Part shown: positions 37,808 to 47,202 of the stretch, in pieces
How the letters are laid out: each line of letters begins with the position of its first letter
How positions within the stretch are numbered: the stretch's first letter is position 1
Source: Sphingorhabdus sp. EL138
GTDB lineage: Bacteria > Pseudomonadota > Alphaproteobacteria > Sphingomonadales > Sphingomonadaceae
Assembly: GCF_945862485.1 (NCBI RefSeq)
Contig: NZ_CAMAYF010000011.1
Location: 1 to 61,561, forward strand
Length of the DNA stretch: 61,561 nt
Direction of reading: 5' to 3'
The notes under the pieces: model-generated
The model's input: only the letters and a program-made list of their open reading frames with translations
What the model was told of the DNA's origin: nothing
Databases searched by the model: none
Translations under genes and position numbers: made by a program

Positions 37808-39804
37808 TCCGCCGCCTCCAAATATTGTGTGCCATGCACCAGTTCCGCCGAGCACTTTTGCATCGTTTCGGACGCGCGGCAAATGGCGTTGGTCAGGTAA
37901 AAATCCTTAATCGGATAATCGACAATCTTGCCGCTGACATCCGATGGCAGCGATGGTTCTGACCAACCATAATCCGCCAGCCCTTCAACACCCAAAGCAG
38001 GTACAGCCTTCGCCATTTCGGCGCGCAACGCGTCGAGGCTGTCAAACGGCAGGCGCTTGCCCAGCACATCTGACAAAGCCCGGAAAATGGCCCAATCTTC
38101 GCGCGCATCTCCTGGCGGGAACACCGCGCGCTCGCCACGTTGAACGCGGCCTTCCAAGTTTACGTAAGTCCCCGACTTTTCGCTATAAGCTGCACCCGGC
38201 AAGATGACATCAGCATGATGCGCGCCCTTATCGCCATGGTGGCCGACATAGACTTTGAAACTGCCAGCGAACAGGCTGTAATCCACCTCGTCCGCACCAA
38301 GGAAAAATGCTAGCTTGGGCTGCGCCGCAGCGAGCTTCTTTATGCCACCATCATGCGCATAACCGAGCATCAGCCCGCCCATACGGGCAGCCGCGAAATG
38401 CAGGACGTTGAAACCGTTCCAATCGTCACGCACCAGCTTAAATTTCTTGGCCAAAGCCAATGCCGCGCCGTGGACGCCAGCATAACGCAGCGCACCGCCA
38501 CCGACGATAATCGCCGGACGTTCAGCCGTCTTCAAAGCGTCGGCTAGAGCCTTGGGCGCCTTGGTTAACGCACTCAGGTCATCACCGAGCCATTCGACCT
38601 TATAGGTAAGGTCGGTCATGGGTCCGATAGCGAACACCTTTGCCTTGCGCTTGCGAATGGCTTTTTGAATGCGGGTGTTCACCAACGGTGCCTCACGCCG
38701 CAAATCGCTTCCGATCAATAGGATCACGTCGGCATTTTCGATACCCGTAATAGTAGTGTTGAAATTCACCGCAGACAGCGACGAAGTGTCGTATGCAAGG
38801 CCCGTCTGACGGCCCTCCAACATCGACGTGCCAGCCAATTCGCGCGCAGCAAACATGGTTTCGCAATCGACCTGATCACCCGCCAATACCGCCGCTGCGC
38901 CGTTCCAATGCGCCTTGATCGCATCAAAGGCTTCAGCCCATTCTGCAGCGACCAGCTTCCCATCCTTGCGGATGTAGGGCTTGTCCAAACGGCGATGCGT
39001 CAGGCCGTCAACGGCATGGCGCGTTTTATCCGACGCCCATTCTTCGTTCACATCGTCATTAATACGCGGCAAGGCGCGCAGCACGGCCCTGCCCCGGCTG
39101 TCGAGACGGATGTTGGTGCCCACGGCATCCATGACGTCGATGCTTGGGGTCTTTTTCAACTCCCACGGACGCGCCTCAAATGCATAAGGCTTGGCGGTCA
39201 ATGCACCCACAGGGCACAGGTCAACGACATTGCCCGAAAGCTCGCTTTGCATAGCGTGCTCTAAATAGGTCGTGATCTGCATATTTTCGCCGCGACCAAT
39301 CGCGCCAACTTCTTCTATGCCGGCTACTTCTTCCGCAAAACGGACACAGCGTGTGCACTGAATGCAACGCGTCATCGCTGTTTTCACCAGCGGCCCCATA
39401 TATTTTTCCGTGACCGCGCGCTTGTTTTCCTCAAACCGCGAAGCACCGCGACCATAGGCCACGCTTTGGTCCTGCAAGTCGCATTCGCCGCCTTGGTCGC
39501 AAATCGGGCAATCGAGCGGGTGGTTGATGAGCAAAAACTCCATCACGCCTTCACGCGCCTTTTTCACCATTGGCGTATCAGTGCGGATGATCTGACCTTC
39601 TGTGGCTGGCAAAGCGCAAGATGCCTGCGGCTTTGGCGGCCCTGGGGCAACCTCAACCAAACACATCCGGCAATTGCCCGCGATAGACAGCCGTTCGTGA
39701 TAGCAAAAGCGCGGAATTTCCTTCCCCGCCATTTCGCACGCCTGAAGGACGGTTGCGCCCTGCGGGACTTCAAGTTCTAATCCGTCTACGGTAACTTTAG
39801 GCAT
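37804..39804 (-). CDS. nuoG: NADH-quinone oxidoreductase subunit G
   Basis: Largest peripheral subunit, with clusters N1b, N4 and N5. 666 aa, the shorter form compared with ~900 aa in E. coli. The N-terminal 2Fe-2S domain has 'CYHERLSIAGNCRMCLVEV'; 'HPLDCPICDQGGECDLQD' binds N5 (His ligand included) and 'CIQCTRCVRFAEEVAG' binds N4. The remainder is a molybdopterin-oxidoreductase-like fold without a cofactor, as usual in the short form. Confidence 0.97.
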   Translation of the reverse strand: MPKVTVDGLELEVPQGATVLQACEMAGKEIPRFCYHERLSIAGNCRMCLVEVAPGPPKPQASCALPATEGQIIRTDTPMVKKAREGVMEFLLINHPLDCPICDQGGECDLQDQSVAYGRGASRFEENKRAVTEKYMGPLVKTAMTRCIQCTRCVRFAEEVAGIEEVGAIGRGENMQITTYLEHAMQSELSGNVVDLCPVGALTAKPYAFEARPWELKKTPSIDVMDAVGTNIRLDSRGRAVLRALPRINDDVNEEWASDKTRHAVDGLTHRRLDKPYIRKDGKLVAAEWAEAFDAIKAHWNGAAAVLAGDQVDCETMFAARELAGTSMLEGRQTGLAYDTSSLSAVNFNTTITGIENADVILLIGSDLRREAPLVNTRIQKAIRKRKAKVFAIGPMTDLTYKVEWLGDDLSALTKAPKALADALKTAERPAIIVGGGALRYAGVHGAALALAKKFKLVRDDWNGFNVLHFAAARMGGLMLGYAHDGGIKKLAAAQPKLAFFLGADEVDYSLFAGSFKVYVGHHGDKGAHHADVILPGAAYSEKSGTYVNLEGRVQRGERAVFPPGDAREDWAIFRALSDVLGKRLPFDSLDALRAEMAKAVPALGVEGLADYGWSEPSLPSDVSGKIVDYPIKDFYLTNAICRASETMQKCSAELVHGTQYLEAAE

Positions 39805-39806
39805 GT

Positions 39807-41102
39807 TTACTCCGCCGCCTCCAGCATATTGTCGCCCTTGGCTTCGTTAATCCGACGCTCCATCTCTGGACGGAAATGCTTAATCAGCCCTTGAATTGGC
39901 CACGCCGCTGCGTCGCCGAGCGCGCAGATGGTGTGGCCTTCAACCTGCTTGGTAACATCATACAATGTGTCGATGTCGCCAATCTCGGCATTGCCAGTAC
40001 GCATCTTTTCCATGACTCGCCACATCCAGCCTGTACCTTCACGGCAAGGTGTGCATTGGCCGCAACTTTCATGCTTGTAGAAATAGGAAAGCCGCGAGAT
40101 TGCCCGCACGATATCAGTGGACTTATCCATCACGATCACCGCTGCGGTACCAAGACCGGAGCCGACAGCTTTGCAGCCATCAAAGTCCATCGGTACATCC
40201 ATCATCATCGCTGCGGGAACCAATGGTACCGACGAGCCGCCGGGAATGACCGCCAAGAGATTGTCCCAACCGCCTCTTATACCGCCGCAATGCTTCTCAA
40301 TCAGTTCGCGGAAAGGGATGCCCATTTCTTCTTCGACCACGCATGGTTTTTCAACATGCCCGGAGATTTGGAACAGCTTCGTACCGTGGTTATTTTCGCG
40401 GCCAAAGCTTTTGAACCAAGCTGCGCCGCGCCGCAGGATCGTAGGCACAACCGCAATGCTTTCGACATTGTTGACTGTTGTAGGGCAACCATAGAGCCCT
40501 GCCCCTGCAGGAAATGGCGGCTTCAGGCGAGGTTGGCCCTTTTTGCCTTCCAGGCTTTCGATCATCGCGGTTTCTTCACCACAAATATACGCGCCCGCGC
40601 CGCGATGGACGAAGACATCAAAGTCATAGCCGGACTTGGCGGCATTCTTACCGAGCAAGCCTGCGGAATAGGCTTCGGCAACTGCCTTTTCGAGTATCTT
40701 GGCTTCAAAAATATATTCACCGCGAATATAGATATAGGCCGCACGCGCACGCATAGCGAAGCCAGCGATCAACGCTCCTTCGATCAGCTTATGCGGGTCA
40801 TGACGAATGATCTCGCGATCCTTGCACGAACCGGGCTCGGATTCATCGGCGTTGATAACGAGGAAATTCGGACGCTCGGGCGTCGGCGTCTTGGGCATGA
40901 AGCTCCACTTCATTCCTGTCGGGAACCCAGCGCCACCGCGCCCGCGCAGGCCGGAAGCTTTCACTTCCTCAATAATCGCATCCTGCCCGACCTTCATCAG
41001 GTCAGCAGTCTTGTCCCAATCACCACGTGCCTGCGCTGCTTTCAGGGCAAAATCCTGATAGCCGTATAAATTGGTAAAAATGCGGTCTTTGTCAGCGAGC
41101 AT
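39807..41102 (-). CDS. nuoF: NADH-quinone oxidoreductase subunit F
   Basis: NADH-oxidising flavoprotein subunit (FMN, cluster N3); 431 aa. '[16 protein letters not shown]' and '[15 protein letters not shown]' form the NADH/FMN sites, and '[15 protein letters not shown]' with a later Cys binds N3. The ATG at 41102 is preceded by GGAGG, which lies inside the small ORF upstream; that ORF's stop overlaps this ATG by one nucleotide. Confidence 0.97.
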   Translation of the reverse strand: MLADKDRIFTNLYGYQDFALKAAQARGDWDKTADLMKVGQDAIIEEVKASGLRGRGGAGFPTGMKWSFMPKTPTPERPNFLVINADESEPGSCKDREIIRHDPHKLIEGALIAGFAMRARAAYIYIRGEYIFEAKILEKAVAEAYSAGLLGKNAAKSGYDFDVFVHRGAGAYICGEETAMIESLEGKKGQPRLKPPFPAGAGLYGCPTTVNNVESIAVVPTILRRGAAWFKSFGRENNHGTKLFQISGHVEKPCVVEEEMGIPFRELIEKHCGGIRGGWDNLLAVIPGGSSVPLVPAAMMMDVPMDFDGCKAVGSGLGTAAVIVMDKSTDIVRAISRLSYFYKHESCGQCTPCREGTGWMWRVMEKMRTGNAEIGDIDTLYDVTKQVEGHTICALGDAAAWPIQGLIKHFRPEMERRINEAKGDNMLEAAE

Positions 41103-41239
41103 CAGCCCAAACCTCCAAGAAAAAACCAAGCTGCCCCAGCGATGAGCAAACCAATAGCAGCGAGCTTAATAACACCCTTGAGCAATTTCCACGCGACGAA
41201 CGCGGCAATCAAAATGCCGATGAGAGGGAGAAATTCCAT
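41102..41239 (-). CDS. Unrecognised small membrane protein in the nuoE/nuoF junction (45 aa)
   Basis: A 45-codon ORF that fills the gap between nuoE and nuoF exactly. Its ATG overlaps the nuoE stop (TGATG) and its TGA overlaps the nuoF ATG (TGATG). A GGGGGGAA purine run sits about 6 nt upstream. The protein is almost entirely hydrophobic: two membrane segments ('[13 protein letters not shown]' and '[19 protein letters not shown]') joined by a basic turn 'KLLKGVIK'. I do not recognise a family. Position and coupling imply it is made with complex I; roles such as assembly factor or accessory subunit are inference only. Confidence 0.72.
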   Translation of the reverse strand: MEFLPLIGILIAAFVAWKLLKGVIKLAAIGLLIAGAAWFFLGGLG

Positions 41240-41907
41240 CAATATTCCCCCCGATAGTCATGGTTCTTATCAACCATCGCATGCAAGGTCGTCGCACCGC
41301 CATAAGGCTCCACCGTGTGGCGGCCCGGCAATTGGGTGCCAATCTTCGGCTGCTTACCCTCCGCCAAGTCTTTGAGGATCGCGGTCATGCTGCCATGATC
41401 GAGATCTTCGTAATTATCGTCGTTGATCTGAACCATCGGTGCAGACGCGCAATTGCCCATGCACTCCACTTCGTTCAGCGTAAACATGCCGTCGGGTGTC
41501 GTTGCACCTTTGACCAGTCCACGGCTCTTGCACGCCGCCAAAATATCATCCGACCCGCGCAACATGCATGGCGTCGTCCCGCACACTTGCACATGATAGC
41601 GGCCCACGGGCGCGAGATTGTACATCGTGTAGAAGGTCGCAACTTCGTAAGTGCGCATATAGGGCATGCCAAGATAGCTCGCGACATATTCGATCACCGG
41701 TACAGGTAGCCAACCCTGTGTATGCGTTTCTTCACCAACCTGACGCTGCGCCAAGTCAAGCAGCGCCATCACCGCCGATTGCTGACGTCCGGCGGGGTAG
41801 CGACCGATATACATATCGGCTCGTGCCTTATATTCCTTGGAAAAGGCGAAATTGCTCCATTTAGCACGAGTTTCGGCTTCATCTGGGATGTTTACTGCAT
41901 CAGCCAT
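41239..41907 (-). CDS. nuoE: NADH-quinone oxidoreductase subunit E
   Basis: Thioredoxin-like subunit with 2Fe-2S cluster N1a; 222 aa. Ligands are visible in 'VCGTTPCMLRGSDD' (CxxxxC) and 'ECMGNCASAPMVQI' (CxxxC). The C-terminal ~55 residues after the cluster are longer than in E. coli. The ATG at 41907 is chosen because the upstream part of the frame lies in the overlapping 59-codon ORF. Confidence 0.96.
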   Translation of the reverse strand: MADAVNIPDEAETRAKWSNFAFSKEYKARADMYIGRYPAGRQQSAVMALLDLAQRQVGEETHTQGWLPVPVIEYVASYLGMPYMRTYEVATFYTMYNLAPVGRYHVQVCGTTPCMLRGSDDILAACKSRGLVKGATTPDGMFTLNEVECMGNCASAPMVQINDDNYEDLDHGSMTAILKDLAEGKQPKIGTQLPGRHTVEPYGGATTLHAMVDKNHDYRGEY

Positions 41908-42079
41908 GTGCTTCTTTCCGTCCCCAAATCCGCCCGATATATGCGCCAAACATCATGGCTGCAGCGGTCGAACCCACTTCCTTTGCCGACACCTCGGCAT
42001 GAAACAAATAGAGATAGGCCGCGACCAACGCGACCGAGCCAAAAGCCGCAGATGCCAAAAACAGAAGCTCGCGAGTCAT
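41900..42079 (-). CDS. Unrecognised small membrane protein in the nuoD/nuoE junction (59 aa)
   Basis: A 59-codon ORF whose ATG overlaps the nuoD stop by one nucleotide (TGATG) and whose TGA lies 8 nt inside nuoE (ATGGCTGA). GGGGAG is 11 nt upstream. The protein has one strongly hydrophobic segment (about residues 5-26, 'LLFLASAAFGSVALVAAYLY'), a short acidic stretch ('FHAEVSAKEV'), a second weaker hydrophobic patch ('AAAMMFGAYIG') and a basic end ('RIWGRKEAHG'). No family recognised. The fit between two nuo genes argues for real translation. Confidence 0.7.
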   Translation of the reverse strand: MTRELLFLASAAFGSVALVAAYLYLFHAEVSAKEVGSTAAAMMFGAYIGRIWGRKEAHG

Positions 42080-43290
42080 CAGCGGTCACACTCCCCAAAC
42101 ACGATGTCGAGCGCGCCCAAGATTGCCGTCGTATCCGCCAGCATATGCCCACGAGTCATGAAATCCATCGCTTGAAGGTGCGAAAAGGCTGTTGGCCGGA
42201 TTTTGCAGCGATAAGGCTTGTTGCTACCGTCGGCGACCAGATACACTCCGAACTCGCCCTTGGGGCTTTCGGTGGCGACATAGACGCTGCCTGCGGGCAC
42301 TTTGAAGCCTTCGGTGTACAATTTGAAGTGATGGATCAATGCTTCCATTGATTGCTTCATTTCGGCACGCTTGGGCGGTGCGACCTTGCGATCATCGCTG
42401 CAAACAGGGCCTTCGGGCATTTGTTGCAAGCACTGTTTGATAATGCGCACCGATTGGCGCACTTCTTCGACCCGGACCATGAATCGGTCATAGCAATCGC
42501 CGCGCGTGCCGACCGGAATATCAAACTCCATCCGGTCATAGACATCATAAGGCTGGCTTTTGCGGATATCCCACGGGATGCCCGCGCCACGGATCATCGG
42601 GCCGGAAAAGCCCCATTTGATCGCGTCTTCCTTTGAAACAATCGCGATATCGACATTGCGTTGTTTGAAAATACGGTTGTCGACGACAAGCGACATTGCG
42701 TCCTCGAACAAGCGGGGCATGCGATCATCCAACCATTCGGCAATGTCGGTTAACAGCTTTAACGGTACATCCTGATGCACGCCGCCGGGGCGGAACCATG
42801 CGGCATGCATACGCGCACCGCTTGCCCGCTCGTAAAAGGCCATGATGTCTTCGCGGATTTCATACAACCACAAGGGCGGCGTCATCGCGCCAACATCGAT
42901 AATATGGTGCGCGATGTTTAGCGTGTGGTTCTTGATGCGCGTCAATTCGGCGAACAATACCCGAAGATATTGTGCACGGAGCGGCACCTCCAGATCCAAC
43001 AGCTTTTCGACCGCGAGCACATAGCTATGCTCCATCGCCATAGGCGACGCGTAATCCAACCGATCAAAATACGGCAAAGCCTGCAAATAGGTTTTATACT
43101 CGATCAGCTTTTCGGTCCCACGATGCAAAAGGCCGATATGCGGGTCAAGCCGCTCGACGATTTCACCGTCCAGTTCCATCACCAAACGCAATACGCCATG
43201 CGCTGCGGGGTGCTGTGGCCCGAAGTTAATCGTGTAATTCTGGATCACTTCATCGCCAGTTGTGGGCGCGAGATCCTGCTGCATGCTCAT
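42079..43290 (-). CDS. nuoD: NADH-quinone oxidoreductase subunit D
   Basis: 49-kDa subunit forming the quinone pocket with NuoB; 403 aa. '[16 protein letters not shown]' (with the quinone-binding His), '[14 protein letters not shown]', '[10 protein letters not shown]' and the C-terminal 'DIVFGECDR' are family signatures. nuoC and nuoD are separate genes here, unlike the E. coli fusion. The start overlaps the nuoC stop (ATGA). Confidence 0.97.
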   Translation of the reverse strand: MSMQQDLAPTTGDEVIQNYTINFGPQHPAAHGVLRLVMELDGEIVERLDPHIGLLHRGTEKLIEYKTYLQALPYFDRLDYASPMAMEHSYVLAVEKLLDLEVPLRAQYLRVLFAELTRIKNHTLNIAHHIIDVGAMTPPLWLYEIREDIMAFYERASGARMHAAWFRPGGVHQDVPLKLLTDIAEWLDDRMPRLFEDAMSLVVDNRIFKQRNVDIAIVSKEDAIKWGFSGPMIRGAGIPWDIRKSQPYDVYDRMEFDIPVGTRGDCYDRFMVRVEEVRQSVRIIKQCLQQMPEGPVCSDDRKVAPPKRAEMKQSMEALIHHFKLYTEGFKVPAGSVYVATESPKGEFGVYLVADGSNKPYRCKIRPTAFSHLQAMDFMTRGHMLADTTAILGALDIVFGECDR

Positions 43291-44039
43291 GCTTTGTCTC
43301 CCGTCGCCTTTGGCTTGCGCACGCTGCGTTTAACGGCTTCTTTGTTTGCAGCTTTACCTGCACCAGTCTGTGTCGCGGAATCGGTCGTTTTGGGTGTAGG
43401 CGGCGGCGATGTGCCCTTGGCAGCGCCCTCGCCAGCTTTCTCATCACCTGGCAGGACATAATCCGCGCCTTCCCAAGGGCTAAGAAAGTCGAAATTGCGG
43501 AAATCCTGCGCCAATTGCACAGGCTCATATTTCACGCGCTTTTCTTCTTCGGAATAGCGCAGTTCGACATAGCCCGACAATGGAAAGTCCTTGCGCTGCG
43601 GGTGTCCGGAAAAACCGTAATCGGTCAATATGCGCCGTAAATCGGCATTCCCGGAGAATAAGACGCCATACATGTCGAACACTTCGCGTTCCAACCATCC
43701 GGCAACTGGCCAGATGCCGGTGACCGACGGCACAGGCCGATCTTCATTCGTGGTCAAATGTACCCGAATACGGTGGTTTTTGGTAATGCTCAGCAGGCAA
43801 TAGACAATCTCAAAACGCGGGTCGCGATCTGGCCAGTCAACGCCGGCAATTTCCATGAGTTGCTGGTATTCGCATTCATCACGCAGTTGGACCATGCAGT
43901 CCACCAACGCATCGCGGTGAATGTGCACAGCAACTTCATCATTAGCTTCTTCAATAGAAAACATATGCTTACCAAGTGCTCTTGAGATCACTTCTATCGT
44001 GCCATCGGGCGTGTGTATGTGGGGTGCAGAGTGGCTCAC
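43287..44039 (-). CDS. nuoC: NADH-quinone oxidoreductase subunit C with C-terminal extension
   Basis: 30-kDa subunit; 250 aa. The conserved block '[38 protein letters not shown]' (about 125-165, quoted here only by its key features E-x4-D-x-x-G and the GHP-x-R-KDFP motif) identifies it. After 'YVLPGDEKA' the last ~45 residues are a low-complexity Ala/Lys/Thr/Pro tail ending '[12 protein letters not shown]', likely disordered and absent from most homologues. Overlaps nuoB and nuoD by 4 nt. Confidence 0.96.
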   Translation of the reverse strand: MSHSAPHIHTPDGTIEVISRALGKHMFSIEEANDEVAVHIHRDALVDCMVQLRDECEYQQLMEIAGVDWPDRDPRFEIVYCLLSITKNHRIRVHLTTNEDRPVPSVTGIWPVAGWLEREVFDMYGVLFSGNADLRRILTDYGFSGHPQRKDFPLSGYVELRYSEEEKRVKYEPVQLAQDFRNFDFLSPWEGADYVLPGDEKAGEGAAKGTSPPPTPKTTDSATQTGAGKAANKEAVKRSVRKPKATGDKA

Positions 44040-44572
44040 CGTTCGACCGTCCCTGTCCGGCGAATTTTACGCTGCAACTGCATAATGCCGTAAAGCAACG
44101 CTTCGGCCGTTGGTGGGCATCCGGGTACATAAATGTCCACAGGTACAACGCGGTCGCAACCGCGCACAACACTGTAGCTATAATGATAATAGCCACCGCC
44201 ATTGGCGCAGCTACCCATGGAAATGACATATTTGGGTTCAGACATCTGGTCATAAACCTTGCGGAGCGCAGGTGCCATTTTGTTGCAGAGCGTGCCTGCG
44301 ACGATCATCACGTCGGACTGACGCGGTGACGCGCGTGGCGCGATGCCGAAACGTTCAAAGTCATAACGCGGCATATAGCCGTGAATCATTTCCACCGCAC
44401 AACATGCAAGGCCAAAGGTCATCGGCCATAAAGAGCCCGTGCGCGCCCAATTAAATAAATCTTCAGTCGTCGATACGACAAAACCCTTGTCGTTCACTTC
44501 GCTCTCAATATCCTTGAAGAACGCGATGTCCGTCGCTTGCACGTCAGACAGTGATGGCGTGATTACTCCCAT
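44036..44572 (-). CDS. nuoB: NADH-quinone oxidoreductase subunit B
   Basis: Carries cluster N2, the final electron donor to quinone; 178 aa. The tandem cysteines in '[18 protein letters not shown]' and the cysteines of '[11 protein letters not shown]' and '[14 protein letters not shown]' are the N2 ligands. The ATG at 44572 overlaps the nuoA end by 10 nt and has GGGAG upstream; the frame is open to 44647 inside nuoA but this is not needed. Confidence 0.97.
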   Translation of the reverse strand: MGVITPSLSDVQATDIAFFKDIESEVNDKGFVVSTTEDLFNWARTGSLWPMTFGLACCAVEMIHGYMPRYDFERFGIAPRASPRQSDVMIVAGTLCNKMAPALRKVYDQMSEPKYVISMGSCANGGGYYHYSYSVVRGCDRVVPVDIYVPGCPPTAEALLYGIMQLQRKIRRTGTVER

Positions 44573-44937
44573 TCGAGTGCTCCCACTTTCCATGCATAGA
44601 TAAATCCGATGACCAATTCGAACAGGAACAGCATCATAGTACCCCAACCGATCCAGCCTGTTTCCCCCAGACTAACGGCCCATGGGAATAAAAAAGCCGC
44701 TTCAAGGTCGAAAATGATAAACAAAATCGCAACAAGGTAGAAGCGGACATCAAATTGGCTGCGCGAGTCTTCGAACGCTGGAAAGCCGCACTCATACTCG
44801 GTGAGCTTCGCCTCGCTGGGCTTGTACGTACCCGTCAGCCGCGACACGCCCATCGGCAAAAACACAAATGCCGACGACAATGCGAGCGCCACCATCAAAA
44901 AAAGCAGTATGGGCAAATATTGCGACAGATCAGTCAT
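44563..44937 (-). CDS. nuoA: NADH-quinone oxidoreductase subunit A
   Basis: 124-aa, three-span membrane subunit and first gene of the nuo operon. '[24 protein letters not shown]' is the conserved loop (quoted by its parts: YECG with the switch-loop Cys, and FDVRFY), followed by '[18 protein letters not shown]' with the conserved acidic residues. Confidence 0.97.
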   Translation of the reverse strand: MTDLSQYLPILLFLMVALALSSAFVFLPMGVSRLTGTYKPSEAKLTEYECGFPAFEDSRSQFDVRFYLVAILFIIFDLEAAFLFPWAVSLGETGWIGWGTMMLFLFELVIGFIYAWKVGALEWE

Positions 44938-44973
44938 ATCAGACTCGTTTCCGAAACCCCGTAAGTTGCGGCG

Positions 44974-45013
44974 CTTTTAGGCAGAAGAGTCTTGACCTGC
45001 AAGGCCAAGACTC
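44974..45013 (-). promoter_or_regulatory. Candidate nuo promoter overlapping an 11-bp inverted repeat
   Basis: In the 102-nt gap upstream of nuoA. On the minus strand TTGCAG (45002-44997), 17 nt, TAAAAG (44979-44974) is a plausible sigma-70 promoter. The -35 sits in the loop of an inverted repeat with arms 44987-44997 and 45003-45013 (pairing complete with one G-U in the minus-strand RNA). It could be an operator, or the end of the suhB transcript; no U-tract follows on the minus strand. Confidence 0.35.
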
Positions 45014-45039
45014 GGCATTTTTTCTGCCATTTTCGTCGA

Positions 45040-45858
45040 TTATTTTATGGCGCCAACCAACAGCTTATGCAGCTTGCTGTGAAGGATGTCATTTGCCGCC
45101 AAAACTTGGGCATCTGCGATGTGCGGGCTGCGGCCCCGATAGTCGGTTACAAAGCCGCCAGCTTCGCGCACCAGCAAGCATCCAGCAGCCGTATCCCAAG
45201 GCGATAAGCCACTTTCCCAGAAACCATCATAGCGGCCAGCGGCCAACCAAGCGAGATCAAGGCTCGCCGCGCCAAAACGCCGAATGCCCGATACCGAAGG
45301 CCCGATAGCGCCAAAAATCTTAGCCCATTCATCAAAATCGCCATGGCCCTTATAAGGCGCGCCAGTTGCGATCAGTGCCTCATTTAACTCACGGCGTGCA
45401 GATACCCGCAAACGGCGGTTACCAAGCCAAGCCCCCTTGCCGCGTTCGGCCCAGAAGCTTTCGTCCGTGATCGGATTATACACAAGGCCTGCAAAAATGT
45501 CGCCCCAGCCCGAACCATCGGGTTTCGGGTCTTGCACTGCGATTGAAATCGCAAAATGCGGAATACCATGGAGGAAGTTGCTGGTGCCGTCGAGCGGATC
45601 GACGATGAACCGCGGTTTACCTTCGGCTCCAGCGATCTCGCCCCCTTCTTCCATCAGAAAGCCCCAGTCGGGACGTGCAATTTCGAGCTCGCGGAAAATC
45701 GTGTCTTCAGCGCGCTCATCGGCTTTTGATACGAAATCTGCAGGGCCTTTTTGCGAAACCTGCAAATGTTCTATCTCGCCAAAATCTCGGCGAAGCTTGC
45801 CACCCGCTTTACGGGCTGCTTTTTCCATTATGGTCAAAAGACCGGTTAATGCTGGCAT
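45040..45858 (-). CDS. suhB: Inositol monophosphatase family protein (SuhB-like)
   Basis: Lithium-sensitive Mg2+-dependent phosphatase fold; 272 aa. Metal-binding motifs: 'FLMEEGGE' (Glu), 'FIVDPLDGTSNFLHGIPHF' (DPxDGT) and 'GLSPWDTAAGCLLVREAGG' (WDxAAG). In proteobacteria such proteins act as inositol-1-phosphatase and, as SuhB, in ribosomal antitermination; which applies here is not readable. The start overlaps the efp stop (TAATG). Confidence 0.93.
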   Translation of the reverse strand: MPALTGLLTIMEKAARKAGGKLRRDFGEIEHLQVSQKGPADFVSKADERAEDTIFRELEIARPDWGFLMEEGGEIAGAEGKPRFIVDPLDGTSNFLHGIPHFAISIAVQDPKPDGSGWGDIFAGLVYNPITDESFWAERGKGAWLGNRRLRVSARRELNEALIATGAPYKGHGDFDEWAKIFGAIGPSVSGIRRFGAASLDLAWLAAGRYDGFWESGLSPWDTAAGCLLVREAGGFVTDYRGRSPHIADAQVLAANDILHSKLHKLLVGAIK

Positions 45859-46421
45859 TAATCGGCCTTCCGAACATATTCCCGTTCGTAGACATCAACG
45901 ACAATCCGCGTACCCGCGCTAATGAACGGCGGCACCATAACGCGCACGCCATTGTCGAGGATGGCAGGCTTATAGCTGGATGACGCTGTCTGGCCTTTAA
46001 CTACCGCATCTGCTTCCACAATCGTAGCTTCGATTTGGTCAGGCAAAGCGACCGAGAGTGCTTCGTCATCATACATTTCCATAACAACGTCCATGCCATC
46101 CTGTAGGAAAGCAGCCGCATCGCCGAGAAGGTCACTAGGCAAAGTCACCTGATCATAGGTTTCCTTGTCCATGAACACCAGATTATCGCCCTCGGCATAG
46201 AGAAACTGGAAATCTTTCTGATCAAGGCGCACTTTTTCCACGCTTTCAGCCGACCGGAACCGGATATTGTTCTTGCGGCCATCGCGAAGATTTTTGAGCT
46301 CAACCTGCATATATGCGCCGCCCTTGCCCGGTTGGGTGTGCGCGGTCTTTACGACACGCCATAGGCCGCCTTCATATTCCAATATGTTACCCGGCTTGAT
46401 TTCAACCGCGTTGATTTTCAT
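45858..46421 (-). CDS. efp: Elongation factor P
   Basis: Relieves ribosome stalling at polyproline. 187 aa with three beta-barrel domains. The tip loop of domain I reads '[19 protein letters not shown]', with lysine at the position modified by beta-lysylation in E. coli (about residue 34). The C-terminal domain contains '[12 protein letters not shown]'-like sequence ('[14 protein letters not shown]'). Modification genes (epmA/B) are not in the window. The upstream open frame to 46511 is not conserved. Confidence 0.96.
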   Translation of the reverse strand: MKINAVEIKPGNILEYEGGLWRVVKTAHTQPGKGGAYMQVELKNLRDGRKNNIRFRSAESVEKVRLDQKDFQFLYAEGDNLVFMDKETYDQVTLPSDLLGDAAAFLQDGMDVVMEMYDDEALSVALPDQIEATIVEADAVVKGQTASSSYKPAILDNGVRVMVPPFISAGTRIVVDVYEREYVRKAD

Positions 46422-46503
46422 GAGTTGCACTCGCTTGACAGGTGGAAAGAGCAAGCACGCAAATACGTGCCGATGGTCGCGGCCTTTAGCGATGACAGCG
46501 CCA

Positions 46504-47127
46504 TTAGGCAAGCAGTGCGTTGAACGCCTTGACCGCTTCGGCGGGACCTTGTGGGTGGTTCCACACCGCGCCGCTCACTGCTATGAAATCTGCGCCTGCG
46601 TCGATTAATGGCTTGGCATTGACTGGTGTAATCCCGCCAATGGCAACGCAAGGAACTTCCGTTACAAACGACCATTTCTGTAATGTGTCGAGATCGGCGA
46701 CATGCTCCACCGTCTTCGTCGCTGTGGGAAAGAACGCGCCAAAGGCCACATAATCAGCTCCCGCCTCCGCGGCCTCCATCGCGAGATGACGGCTGTTGTG
46801 ACAGGTCACCCCAATCTGGGCATCACGCCCCAACAGTTCACGCGCCTCCCGAACGTCACCATCGCCCTGCCCCAAATGCACGCCATCTGCCTTCAAGCGC
46901 TTGGCCAAAGCAACGCTGTCATTCACAATGAAAGCCACGTCATGCGCGGCGCAAATGGCCTGCAATGGCTCCGCGAGCGCTGCAGCCTCATGCTGATCTA
47001 GGTCTTTGACGCGAAACTGGAACGCCGCGACAGCACCAGCGGACAAGGCAGCCTCAAGCTGGGCGGGAAAATCACCGCCGACTTCAAGCGGTGAGATCAA
47101 GTATAATTGGCAGGGAAATTCTTTCAT
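46504..47127 (-). CDS. thiE: Thiamine phosphate synthase
   Basis: Couples HMP-PP and thiazole phosphate to thiamine phosphate; 207-aa TIM barrel. 'FQFRVKDLD' (strand 2), '[25 protein letters not shown]' region (NDxxxxA...DGVHLGQ), 'IGVTCHNS' and 'AIGGITPVN' are the family landmarks. No other thiamine gene is adjacent; the neighbours are efp and the aldolase gene. ThiE/TenI-like regulators look similar but normally lack the intact HLGQ and GGI motifs. Confidence 0.9.
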   Translation of the reverse strand: MKEFPCQLYLISPLEVGGDFPAQLEAALSAGAVAAFQFRVKDLDQHEAAALAEPLQAICAAHDVAFIVNDSVALAKRLKADGVHLGQGDGDVREARELLGRDAQIGVTCHNSRHLAMEAAEAGADYVAFGAFFPTATKTVEHVADLDTLQKWSFVTEVPCVAIGGITPVNAKPLIDAGADFIAVSGAVWNHPQGPAEAVKAFNALLA

Positions 47128-47151
47128 GCCGCGCTCATTAGCGGGGCTTTA

Positions 47152-47188
47152 GGCCGGCGGCAAATATCTTGCGCATTTACCGCCGGCC
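47152..47188. repeat. GC-rich palindrome upstream of thiE (possible terminator remnant of fba)
   Basis: GGCCGGCGG (47152-47160) and CCGCCGGCC (47180-47188) form a 9-bp stem, extended by an AAAT/ATTT pairing around the loop. Before the MITE inserted it would have lain ~15 nt beyond the fba stop, so it probably ends fba transcription; there is no clear U-tract. Confidence 0.5.
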
Positions 47189-47202
47189 CCTCTCCAAACT
47201 TA

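Noticed and set aside
39876-41069. A 397-codon open frame antisense to nuoF
   Set aside because: It lies entirely opposite the highly conserved nuoF, has no recognisable domain, and is explained by codon bias of the sense gene.
44987-45026. Intrinsic terminator on the plus strand (hairpin followed by TTTTTT)
   Set aside because: No plus-strand gene ends here; the T-run has no transcript to stop, so the dyad is treated as part of the nuo upstream region.
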